From contig JAKZAN010000039.1 of assembly GCA_023053545.1 (NCBI GenBank), forward strand, positions 573,001-637,000: a DNA stretch of 64,000 bases, in the 5' to 3' direction. Shown piece after piece: positions 53,121-64,000 of this stretch. The position numbers and the translations under genes were made by a program. Positions within the stretch are counted from its first letter, which is position 1. Every line of letters starts with the position of its first letter. Origin of the DNA: Lepidurus packardi. Its lineage: Eukaryota; Arthropoda; Branchiopoda; Notostraca; Triopsidae. The notes beneath the pieces were generated by a model. That model ran no database searches, was not told the origin of the DNA, and worked only from the letters and a program-made list of their open reading frames with translations.

Positions 53121-53150
53121 TCCTTACGGAATTAATTAAGTCCGTAAGGA
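53121..53150. repeat. Orientation flip of the satellite array
   Basis: Forward monomers end in CCTTACGGAATTAATT and the next bases read AAGTCCGTAAGG, the reverse-complement monomer. The junction is a near-perfect palindrome: CCTTACGG faces CCGTAAGG around AATTAATT. To its left all monomers run forward for about 52 kb (LTR element aside); to its right nearly all run in reverse. Confidence 0.95.
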
Positions 53151-56100
53151 ATTAATTAAGTCCGTAAGGAATTAATTCAGTCCGTAAGGAATTAATTCAG
53201 TCCGTAAGGAATTAATTCAGTAAGAAAGGAATTCAATCAATCCTAAAGAATTAATTCAGTCCGTAAGGAAATAATTCAGTCCGTAAGGAATTAATTCAGT
53301 CCGTAAGGCATTAATTCAGTCCGTAAGGAATTAATTAAGTCCGTAAGGAATTAATTAAGTCCGTAAGGAATTAATTCAGTCCGTAAGTAGTTAATAAAAT
53401 CCGTACGGAATTTATTCAGACCGTAAGGAATTAATTAAGTACGTAAGGAATTAATTAAGTCCGTAAGGAATTAATTAAGTCCGTAAGGAATTAATTCAGT
53501 CCGTAAGGAATTAATTCCGTCCGTAAGGAATTAATTCAGTCAGTAAGGAATTATTTCAGTCCGTAAGGAATTAATTCAGTCCGTAAGGAATTAATTCAGT
53601 CCGTAAGGATTTAATTCAGTCCGTAAGGTATTAATTCAGTCCGTAAGGAATTAATTAAGTCCGTAAGGAATTAATTAAGTCCGTAAGGAAATAATTCAGT
53701 CCGTAAGGAATTAATTCAGTCCGTAAGGAATTAATTCAGTCCGTAAGGATTTATTTCTGTCCGTAAGGATTTAATTCAGTCCGTAAGGTATTAATTCAGT
53801 CCGTTAGGTATTAATTCAGTCCGTAAGGAATTAATTCAGTCCGTATGGAATTAATTCAGTCCGTAATGAATAAGTTCAGTCCGTAAGGAATTAATTCAGT
53901 CCGTAATGGATAAATTATGTCCGTAATGAATTAATTCAGTCCGTAAGGATTTAATTCAGTCCGTAAGGAATTAATTAAATCCGTAAGGAATTAATTCAGT
54001 CCGTAAGTAATAAATAAAATCCGTACGAAATTAATTCAGTCCGTAAGGAATTAATTCAGTCCGTAAGGAATTAATTCAGTCAGTAAGGAATTAATTCAGT
54101 CCGTAAGGAATTAATTCAGTCCGTATGAAATTAATTCAGTCCGTAAGGAATTAATTAAGGAATTAATTCAGTCCGTAAGTAATTAATTCAGTCCGTAAGG
54201 AATTATTTCAGTCCGTAATTAATTAATTCATTCCTTACGGAATTAATTAAGTCCGTAAGGAATTAATTCAGTCCGTAAGGAATTAATTCAGTCCGTAAGG
54301 AATTAATTCAGTAAGAAAGGAATTCAATCAATTTTAAAGAATTAATTCAGTCCGTAAGGAAATAATTCAGTCCGTAAGGAATTAATTCAGTCCGTAAAGA
54401 ATTAATTCCGTCCGTAAGGAATTAATTCAGTCCGTAAGGAATTAATTCAGTCCGTAAGGATTTAATTCAGTCTGTAAGGAATTAATTCAGTCCGTAAGGA
54501 TTTAATTCAGTCCGTAAGGAATTAATTAATTCCGTAAGGAAATAATTCAGTCCGTAAGGAATTAATTCAGTCCGTAAGGAATTAATTCAGTCCGTAAGGA
54601 TTTAATTCTGTCCGTAAGGATTTAATTCCGTCCGTAAGGTATTAATTCAGTCCGTAAGGAATTAATTCAGTCCGTAATGAATAAGTTCAGTACGTAAGGA
54701 ATTAATTCAGTCCGTAATGGATTAATTATGTCCGTAATGAATTAATTCAGTCCGTAAGGAATTAATTCAGTCCGTAAGGAATTAATTAAATCCGTAAGGA
54801 ATTAATTCAGTCCGTAAGTAATAAATAAAATCCGTACGAAATTAATTCAGTCCGTAAGGAATTAATTCAGTCCGTAAGGAATTAATTCAGTCAGTAAGGA
54901 ATTAATTCAGTCCGTAAGGAATTAATTCAGTCCGTATGAAATTAATTCAGTCCGTAAGGAATTAATTCAGTCCGTAAGTAATTAATTCAGTCCGTAAGGA
55001 ATTATTTCAGTCCGTAATTAATTAATTCATTCCTTACGAAATTAATTAAGTCCGTAAGGAATTAATTCAGTCCGTAAGGAATTAATTCAGTAAGAAAGGA
55101 ATTCAATCAATCCTAAAGAATTAATTCAGTCCGTAAGGAAATAATTCAGTCCGTAAGGAATTAAATCAGTCCGTAAGGAATTAATTCAGTCCGTAAGGAA
55201 TTAATTAATTAAGTAAGGAATTAATTCAGTCCGTAATTAATTATTTCTGTCCGTAAGGATTTAATTCAGTCCGTAAGGTATTAATTCAGTCCGTAAAGAA
55301 TTAATTCAGTCCGTAAGTAATTAATAAAATCCGTACGGAATTATTTCAGACCGTGAAGAATTAATTAAGTACGTAAGGAATTAATTAAGTCGGTAAGGAA
55401 TTAATTCAGTCCGTAAGGAATTAATTCAGTCCGTAAGGAATTAATTCAGTCCGTAAGGAATTAATTCAGTCCGTAAGGAATAAGTTCAGTACGTAAGGAA
55501 TTAATTCAGTCAGTATGAAATTAATTCATTCGGTAAGGAATTAATTAAGGAATTGATTCAGTCCGTAAGGAATTAATTCAGTCCGTAAAGAATTAATTCA
55601 GTGCGTAAGGAATTAATTCAGTCCGTAAGGAATTAATTCTGTCCGTAAGGATTTAATTCAGTCCGTAAGAAATTGATTCAGTCCGTAAGAAATTGATTCA
55701 GTCCGTAAGGAATTAATTCAGTCCGTAAGGAATTAATTCAGTCCGTATGAAATTAATTCAGTAAGAAAGGAATTCAATCAATCCTAAAGAATTAATTCAG
55801 TCCGTAAGGAAATAATTCAGTCCGTAAGGAATTAATTCAGTCCGTAAGGAATTAATTAAGTCCGTAAGGAATTAATTCAGTCCGTAAAGAATTAATTCTG
55901 TCCGTAAGGAATTAATTCAGTCCGTAACGTATTAATTCAGTCCGTAAGGAATTAATTCAGTCCGTAAGGTATTAATTCAGTCCGTTAGGTATTAGTTCAG
56001 TCCGTAAGGAATTAATTCAGTCCGTAAGGAATTAATTCAGTCCGTAATGAATAAGTTCAGTACGTATTGGATTAATTAAGTCCGTAATGAATTAATTCAG

Positions 56101-59100
56101 TCCGTATGAAATTAATTCAGTCCGTAAGGAATTAATTAAGGAATTAATTCAGTCCGTAAGGAATTAATTCAGTAAGAAAGGAATTAATACAGTCCGTAAG
56201 GAATTAATTCAGTCCGTAAGGAATTAATTCAGTCCGTAAGGAATTAATTCAGTCCGTAATTAATTAATTCAGTCCGTAAGGATTTAATTCAGTCCGTAAG
56301 GTATTAATTCAGTCCGTAAGGAATTAATTCAGTCCGTAAAGAATTAATTCATTCCGTAAGGAATTAATTAAGGAATTGATTCAGTCCGTAAGGAATTAAT
56401 TCAGTCCGTAAAGAATTAATTCAGTGCGTAAGGAATTAATTCAGTCCGTAAGGAATTAATTCTGTCCGTAAGGATTTAATTCGGTCCGTAAGAAATTGAT
56501 TCAGTCCGTAAGAAATTGATTCAGTCCGTAAGGAATTAATTCAGTCCGTAAGGAATTAATTCTGTCCGTAAGGATTTAATTCAGTCCGTAAGAAATTGAT
56601 TCAGTCCGTAAGAAATTGATTCAGTCCGTAAGGAATTAATTCAGTCCGTAAGGAATTAATTCAGTCCGTATGAAATTAATTCAGTAAGAAAGGAATTCAA
56701 TCAATCCTAAAGAATTAATTCAGTCCGTAAGGAAATAATTCAGTCCGTAAGGAATTAATTCAGTCCGTAAGGAATTAATTCAGTCCGTGAGGAATTAATT
56801 AAGTCCGTAAGGAATTAATTCAGTCCGTAAAGAATTAATTCTGTCCGTAAGGAATTAATTCAGTCCGTAACGTATTAATTCAGTTCGTAAGGAATTAATT
56901 CAGTCCGTAAGGTATTAATTCAGTCCGTTAGGTATTAGTTCAGTCCGTAAGGAATTAATTCAGTCCGTAAGGAATTAATTCAGTAAGAAAGGAATTAATA
57001 CAGTCCGTAAGGAATTAATTCAGTCCGTAAGGAATTAATTCAGTCCGTAAGGAATTAATTAAGGAATTGATTCAGTCCGTAAGGAATTAATTCAGTCCGT
57101 AAAGAATTAATTCAGTGCGGAAAGAATTAATTCAGTCCGTAAGGAATTAATTCTGTCCGTAAGGATTTAATTCGTTCCGTAAGAAATTGATTCAGTCCGT
57201 AAGAAATTGATTCAGTCCGTAAGGAATTAATTCAGTCCGTAAGGAATTAATTCACTCCGTATGAAATTAATTCAGTAAGAAAGGAATTCAATCAATCCTA
57301 AAGAATTAATTCAGTCCGTAAGGAAATAATTCAGTCCGTAAGGAATTAATTCAGTCCGTAAGAAATTAATTCAGTCCGTGAGGAATTAATTAAGTCCGTA
57401 AGGAATTAATTCCGTCCGTAAAGAATTAATTCTGTCCGTAAGGAATTAATTCAGTCCGTAACGTATTAATTCAGTCCGTAAGGAATTAATTCTTTCCGTA
57501 AGGTATTAATTCAGTCCGTTAGGTATTAGTTCAGTCCGTAAGGAATTAATTCAGTCCGTAAGGAATTAATTCAGTCCGTAAGGAATTAATTCAGTCCGTA
57601 ATGAATAAGTTCAGTACGTATTGGATTAATTAAGTCCGTAATGAATTAATTCAGTCCGTATGAAATTAATTCAGTCCGTAAGGAATTAATTAAGGAATTA
57701 ATTCAGTCCGTAAGGAATTAATTCAGTAAGAAAGGAATTAATACAGTCCGTAAGGAATTAATTCAGTCCGTAAGGAATTAATTCAGTCCGTAAGGAATTA
57801 ATTCAGTCCGTAAGGAATTAATTCAGTCCGTAAGGAATTAATTCAGTCCGTAAGGAATTATTTCAGTCCGTAATTAATTAATTCATTCCTTACGGAATTA
57901 GTTAAGTCCATAAGGAATAATTTCAGTCTGTAAGGATTAAATTATGTCGGTAATGAATTAATTCATTCCGTAAGGAATTAATTCAGTCCGTAAGGAATTA
58001 ATTCAGTAAGAAAGGAATTCAAACAATCCTAAAGAATTAATTCAGTCCGTAAGGAAATAATTAAGTCCGTAAGGTATTAATTCAGTCCGTAAGGAATTAA
58101 TTCAGTCCGTAAGGAATTAATTCAGTCCGTAAGGAATTAATTCAGTCCGTAAGGAATTAATTCGGTAAGAAAGGAATTCAATCAATCCTAAAGAATTAAT
58201 TCAGTCCGTAAGGAAATAATTCAGTCCGTAAGGAATTAATTCAGTCCGTAAGGAATTAATTCAGTCCGTAAGGAATTAATTAAATCCGTAAGGAATTAAT
58301 TCAGTCCGTAAGTAATTAATAAAATCCGTACGGAATTAATTCAGACCGTAAGGAATTAATTAAATACGTAAGGAATTAATTCAGTCAGTAAAGAATTAAT
58401 TCAGTCCGTAAGGAATTAATTAAGGAATTAATTCAGTCCGTAAGTAATTAATTCATTCCGTAAGGAATTATTTCAGTCCGTAATTAATTAATTAAATCCT
58501 TACGGAATTAATTAAGTCCGTAAGGAATTAATTCAGTCCGTAAGGAATTAATTCAGTCCGTAAGGAATTAATTCAGTAAGAAAGGAATTCAATCAATCCT
58601 AAAGAATTAATTCAGTCCGTAAGGAAATAATTAAGTCCGTAAGGAATTAATTCAGTCCGTAAGGAATTAATTCTGTCCGTAAGGATTTAATTCAGTCCGT
58701 AAGGTATTAATTCAGTCCGTAGTGAATTAATTAAGTCCGTAAGGAGTTAATTAAGTCCGTAATGAATTAATTAAGTCCGAAAGGAATTAATTCAGTCCGT
58801 AAGGAATTAATTAAGTCCGTAAGGAATTAATTCAGTACGTAAGTAGTTAAGAAAATCCGTACGGAATTTATTCAGACCGTAAGGAATTAATTAAGTACGT
58901 AAGGAATTAATTCAGTCCGTAAGGAATTAATTCCGTCCGTAAGGAATTAATTCAGTCAGTAAGGAATTATTTCAGTCCGTAAGGAATTAATTCAGTCCGT
59001 AAGGAATTAATTCAGTCCGTAAGGTATTAATTCAGTCCGTAAGGAATTAATTAAGTCCGTAAGGAATTAATTAAGTCCGTAAGGAAATAATTCAGTCCGT

Positions 59101-62100
59101 AAGGAATTAATTCAGTCCGTAAGGAATTAATTCAGTCCGTAAGGATTTAATTCAGTCCGTACGGAATTAATTAAGGAATTAATTCAGTCCGTAAGTAATT
59201 AATTCAGTCCGTTAGGTATTAATTCAGTCCGTAATGGATTAATTATGTCCGTAATGAATTAATTCAGTCCGTAAGGAATTAATTCAGTCCGTAAGGAATT
59301 AATTAAATCCGTAAGGAATTAATTCAGTCCGTATGAAATTAATTCAGTCCGTACGGAATTAATTAAGGAATTAATTCAGTCCGTAAGTAATTAATTCAGT
59401 CCGTAAGGAATTATTTCAGTCCGTAATTAATTAATTCATTCCTTACGGAATTAATTAAGTCCGTAAGGAATTAATTCAGTACGTAAGTAGTTAAGAAAAT
59501 CCGTACGGAATTTATTCAGACCGTAAGGAATTAATTAAGTACGTAAGGAATTAATTAAGTCCGTAAGGAATTAATTAAGTCCGTAAGGAATTAATTCAGT
59601 CCGTAAGGAATTAATTCCGTCCGTAAGGAATTAATTCAGTCAGTAAGGAATTATTTCAGTCCGTAAGGAATTAATTCAGTCCGTAAGGAATTAATTCAGT
59701 CCGTAAGGATTTAATTCAGTCCGTAAGGTATTAATTCAGTCCGTAAGGAATTAATTAAGTCCGTAAGGAATTAATTAAGTCCGTAAGGAAATAATTCAGT
59801 CCGTAAGGAATTAATTCAGTCCGTAAGGAATTAATTCAGTCCGTAAGGATTTAATTCAGTCCGTACGGAATTAATTAAGGAATTAATTCAGTCCGTAAGT
59901 AATTAATTCAGTCCGTTAGGTATTAATTCAGTCCGTAAGGAATTAATTCAGTCCGTAAGGAATTAATTCAGTCCGTAATGGATTAATTATGTCCGTAATG
60001 AATTAATTCAGTCCGTAAGGAATTAATTCAGTCCGTAAGGAATTAATTAAATCCGTAAGGAATTAATTCAGTCCGTATGAAATTAATTCAGTCCGTACGG
60101 AATTAATTAAGGAATTAATTCAGTCCGTAAGTAATTAATTCAGTCCGTAAGGAATTATTTCAGTCCGTAATTAATTAATTCATTCCTTACGGAATTAATT
60201 AAGTCCGTCAGGAATTAATTCAGTCCGTAAGGAATTAATTCAGTCCGTAAGGAATTAATTCAGTAAGAAAGGAATTCAATCAATCCTAAAGAATTAATTC
60301 AGTCCGTAAGGAAATAATTCAGTCCGTAAGGAATTAATTCAGTCCGTAAGGAATTAATTCAGTCCGTAAGGAATTAATTAATTAAGTAAGGAATTAATTC
60401 AGTCCGTAAGGAATTATTTCTGTCCGTAAGGATTTAATTCAGTCCGTAAGGTATTAATTCAGTCCGTAAAGAATTAATTCAGTCCGTAAGTAATTAATAA
60501 AATCCGTACGGAATTAATTCAGACCGTGAAGAATTAATTAAGTACGTAAGGAATTAATTAAGTCCGTAAGGAATTAATTCAGTCCGTAAGGAATTAATTC
60601 AGTCAGTAAGGAATTAATTCAGTCCGTAAGGAATTAATTCAGTCCGTAAGAAATTAATTCAGTCCGTAAGGAATTAATTCAGTCCGTAAGGAATAAGTTC
60701 AGTACGTACGGAATTAATTCAGTCCGTATGAAATTAATTCATTCCGTAAGGAATTAATTAAGGAATTGATTCAGTCCGTAAGGAATTAATTCAGTCCGTA
60801 AAGAATTAATTCAGTGCGTAAGGAATTAATTCAGTCCGTAAGGAATTAATTCTGTCCGTAAGGATTTAATTCAGTCCGTAAGAAATTGATTCAGTCCGTA
60901 AGAAATTAATTCAGTCCGTAATGGATTAATTAAGTCCGTAATGAGTTAATTCAGTCCGTATGAAATTAATTCAGTAAGAAAGGAATTCAATCAATCCTAA
61001 AGAATTAATTCAGTCCGTAAGGAAAGAATTCAGTCCGTAAGGAATTAATTAAGTCCGTAAGGAATTAATTCAGTCCGTAAAGAATTAATTCTGTCCGTAA
61101 GGAATTAATTCAGTCCGTAACGTATTAATTCAGTCCGTAAGGAATTAATTCAGTCCGTAAGGTATTAATTCAGTCCGTTAGGTATTAGTTCAGTCCGTAA
61201 GGAATTAATTCAGTCCGTATGGAATTAATTCAGTCCGTAATGAATAAGTTCAGTACGTATTGGATTAATTAAGTCCGTAATGAATTAATTCAGTCCGTAT
61301 GAAATTAATTCAGTCCGTAAGGAATTAATTAAGGAATTAATTCAGTCCGTAAGGAATTAATTCAGTAAGAAAGGAATTAATACAGTCCGTAAGGAATTAA
61401 TTCAGTCCGTAAGGAATTAATTCAGTCCGTAAGGAATTAATTCAGTCCGTAAGGAATTAATTCAGTCCGTAAGGAATTAATTCAGTCCGTAAGGAATTAT
61501 TTCAGTCCGTAATTAATTAATTCATTCCTTACGGAATTAGTTAAGTCCATAAGGAATAATTTCAGTCTGTAAGGATTTAATTATGTCGGTAATGAATTAA
61601 TTCAGTCCGTAAGGAATTAATTCAGTAAGAAAGGAATTCAATCAATCCTAAAGAATTAATTCAGTCCTTAAGGAAATAATTAAGTCCGTAAGGAATTAAT
61701 TCAGTCCGTAAGGAATTAATTCAGTCCGTAAAGAATTAATTCAGTCCGTAAGTAATTAATAAAATCCGTACGGAATTAATTCAGACCGTGAAGAATTAAT
61801 TAAGTACGTGAGGAATTAATTAAGTCCGTAAGGAATTAATTCAGTCCGTAAGGAATTAATTCAGACCGTGAAGAATTAATTAAGTACGTAAGGAATTAAT
61901 TCAGTCAGTAAGGAATTAATTCAGTCCGTAAGGTATTAATTCAGTCCGTAAGAAATTAATTCAGTCCGTAAGGAATTAATTCAGTCCGTAAGGAATAAGT
62001 TCAGTACGTAAGGAATTAATTCAGTCCGTATGAAATTAATTCATTCCGTAAGGAATTAATTAAGGAATTGATTCAGTCCGTAAGGAATTAATTCAGTCCG

Positions 62101-64000
62101 TAAAGAATTAATTCAGTGCGTAAGGAATTAATTCATTCCGTAAGGAATTAATTAAGGAATTGATTCAGTTCGTAAGGAATTAATTCAGTCCGTAAAGAAT
62201 TAATTCAGTGCGTAAGGAATTAATTCAGTCCGTAAGGAATTAATCCTGTCCGTAAGGATTTAATTCAGTCCGTAAGAAATTGATTCAGTCCGTAAGAAAT
62301 TAATTCAGTCCGTAATGGATTAATTAAGTCCGTAATGAGTTAATTCAGTCCGTATGAAATTAATTCAGTAAGAAAGGAATTCAATCAATCCTAAAGAATT
62401 AATTCAGTCCGTAAGGAAATAATTCAGTCCGTAAGGAATTAATTAAGTCCGTAAGGAATTAATTCAGTCCGTAAAGAATTAATTCTGTCCGTAAGGAATT
62501 AATTCAGTCCGTAACGTATTAATTCAGTCCGTAAGGAATTAATTCATTCCGTAAGGTATTAATTCAGTCCGTTAGGTATTAGTTCAGTCCGTAAGGAATT
62601 AATTCAGTCCGTAAGGAATTAATTCAGTCCGTAATGAATAAGTTCAGTACGTATTGGATTAATTAAGTCCGTAATGAATTAATTCAGTCCGTATGAAATT
62701 AATTCAGTCCGTAAGGAATTAATTAAGGAATTAATTCAGTCCGTAAGGAATTAATTCAGTCCGTAATGAATAAGTTCAGTACGTATTGGATTAATTAAGT
62801 CCGTAATGAATTAATTCAGTCCGTATGAAATTAATTCAGTCCGTAAGGAATTAATTAAGGAATTAATTCAGTCCGTAAGGAATTAATTCAGTAAGAAAGG
62901 AATTAATACAGTCCGTAAGGAATTAATTCAGTCCGTAAGGAATTAATTCAGTCCGTAAGGAATTAATTCAGTCCGTAAGGAATTAATTCAGTAAGAAAGG
63001 AATTCAATCAATCCTAAAGAATTAATTCAGTCCGTAAGGAAATAATTAAGTCCGTAAGGAATTAATTCCGTCCGTAAGGAATTAATTCAGTCAGTAAGGA
63101 ATTATTTCAGTCCGTAAGGAATTAATTCAGTCCGTAAGGAATTAATTCAGTCCGTAAGGATTTAGTTCAGTCCGTAAGGTATTAATTCAGTCCGTAAGGA
63201 ATTAATTCAGTCCGTAAGGAATTAATTCAGTCCGTTAGGAATTAATTCAGTCCGTAAGGAATTAATTAATTAAGTAAGGAATTAATTCAGTCCGTAAGGA
63301 ATTATTTCTGTCCGTATGAAATTAATTCATTCCGTAAGGAATTAATTAAGGAATTGATTCAGTCCGTAAGGAATTAATTCAGTCCGTAAAGAATTAATTC
63401 AGTGCGTAAGGAATTAATTCAGTCCGTAAGGAATTAATTCTGTCCGTAAGGATTTAATTCAGTCCGTAAGAAATTAATTCAGTCCGTATTGGATTAATTA
63501 AGTCCGTAATGAGTTAATTCAGTCCGTATGAAATTAATTCAGTAAGAAAGGAATTCAATCAATCCTAAAGAATTAATTCAGTCCGTAAGGAAATAATTCA
63601 GTCCGTAAGGAATTAATTCAGTCCGTAAGGATTTAATTCAGGCCGTAAGGTATTAATTCAGTCCGTAAGGAATTAATTCAGTCCGTAAGGAATTAATTCC
63701 GTAAGAAAGGAATTCAATCAATCCTAAAGAATTAATTCAGTCCGTAAGGAAATAATTCAGTCCGTAAGGAATTAATTCAGTCCGTAAGGAATTAATTCAG
63801 TCAGTAAGGAATTAATTAATTAAGTAAGGAATTAATTCAGTCCGTAAGGAATTATTTCTGTCCGTATGAAATTAATTCATTCCGTAAGGAATTAATTAAG
63901 GAATTGATTCAGTCCGTAAGGAATTAATTCAGTCCGTAAAGAATTAATTCAGTGCGTAAGGAATTAATTCAGTCCGTAAGGAATTAATTCTGTCCGTAAG
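53131..64000 (-). repeat. Satellite array, inverted block
   Basis: About 10.9 kb, roughly 540 monomers reading TTCAGTCCGTAAGGAATTAA on the plus strand, the exact reverse complement of the forward consensus. It continues past the right edge. It has its own variants: TCAATCAATCCTAAAG recurs at least 16 times (first near 53.23 kb, last near 63.72 kb), AAGTAGTTAAKAAAATCC at 53385, 58841 and 59485, and AATTAAGGAATT junctions where 20-bp phase is lost. Higher-order spacing is irregular (about 0.5-1.2 kb). No gene is present. Confidence 0.97.
54222..61533 (+). repeat. Seven isolated forward monomer fragments inside the inverted block
   Basis: Short forward pieces ending in CCTTACGG, or a close variant, interrupt the inverted block at about 54231-54240, 55029-55038, 57884-57895, 58496-58505, 59438-59448, 60181-60192 and 61521-61533. 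Each is preceded by a GTAATTAATTAATT stretch and followed by AATTAATTAAGTCC or a close variant, so each carries on its right side the same junction as the main flip at 53.13 kb. Confidence 0.85.

Larger units (their letters stand above)
33171..53130 (+). repeat. Satellite array, forward block 2
   Basis: About 20 kb, roughly 1,000 monomers, in the same orientation and with the same variants as block 1. From 33233 to about 44270 it follows 6121-18440 monomer by monomer, with some block insertions and deletions in multiples of 20 bp. From about 44.4 to 50 kb, 1.84-kb units dominate; from about 50 kb to the flip the variants are more mixed and less regular. No gene or other element interrupts it. 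Confidence 0.98.

Noticed and set aside
1367-64000. Telomere repeat or proven centromere
   Set aside because: The monomer is not a known telomere unit and does not end a chromosome here. Centromere function is possible, but nothing in the sequence proves it; no CENP-B-box-like match was recognised.

Overview
The window is eukaryotic repeat DNA, most likely from an invertebrate animal and plausibly an arthropod. The evidence is a short-monomer satellite array of about 56 kb, a Ty3/gypsy-type LTR retrotransposon primed by a serine tRNA, and the start of a LINE-like element. No host gene, rRNA or CRISPR array was found. The species cannot be named from the sequence.

Layout: (1) positions 1-1366 hold the 5' end of a probable non-LTR retrotransposon on the minus strand: about 220 bp of leader, then an open reading frame of 382 codons that runs off the left edge. 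(2) About 1367-26304 is a satellite of 20-bp monomers, consensus TTAATTCCTTACGGACTGAA. (3) 26305-33170 is a complete, recently inserted Ty3/gypsy element on the minus strand: 432-bp LTRs that look identical, a GAAT target duplication, tRNA-Ser primer site, gag, a textbook -1 frameshift site, pol and a polypurine tract. Its pol lacks the integrase catalytic core. (4) 33171 to about 53130 is the same satellite in the same orientation. (5) About 53131-64000 is the same satellite in the opposite orientation, so the array is a giant inverted repeat with its flip near 53.13 kb.

The satellite has several levels of order. The 20-bp monomer contains the 10-bp palindrome GAATTAATTC and one CpG. Marked monomer variants recur in higher-order units of about 1.28-1.30 kb and 1.84 kb. 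At the largest scale, the stretch 1376-18440 has a second colinear copy at 19054-44270 once the LTR element is set aside, offset about 17.6 kb at first. The LTR element is present only in the second copy, and uninterrupted versions of its target are present elsewhere in the array, so it arrived after that duplication.

The retroelement genes would work together: Gag forms the particle, and frameshifting yields a Gag-Pol protein with protease, reverse transcriptase, RNase H and only the zinc-binding head of integrase. Identical LTRs and a clean target duplication show recent integrase-type insertion, so this copy was probably mobilised in trans by a related complete element. The satellite codes for nothing: TGA and TAA recur in it every 20 bp, and 20 is not a multiple of 3, so all frames close on both strands.
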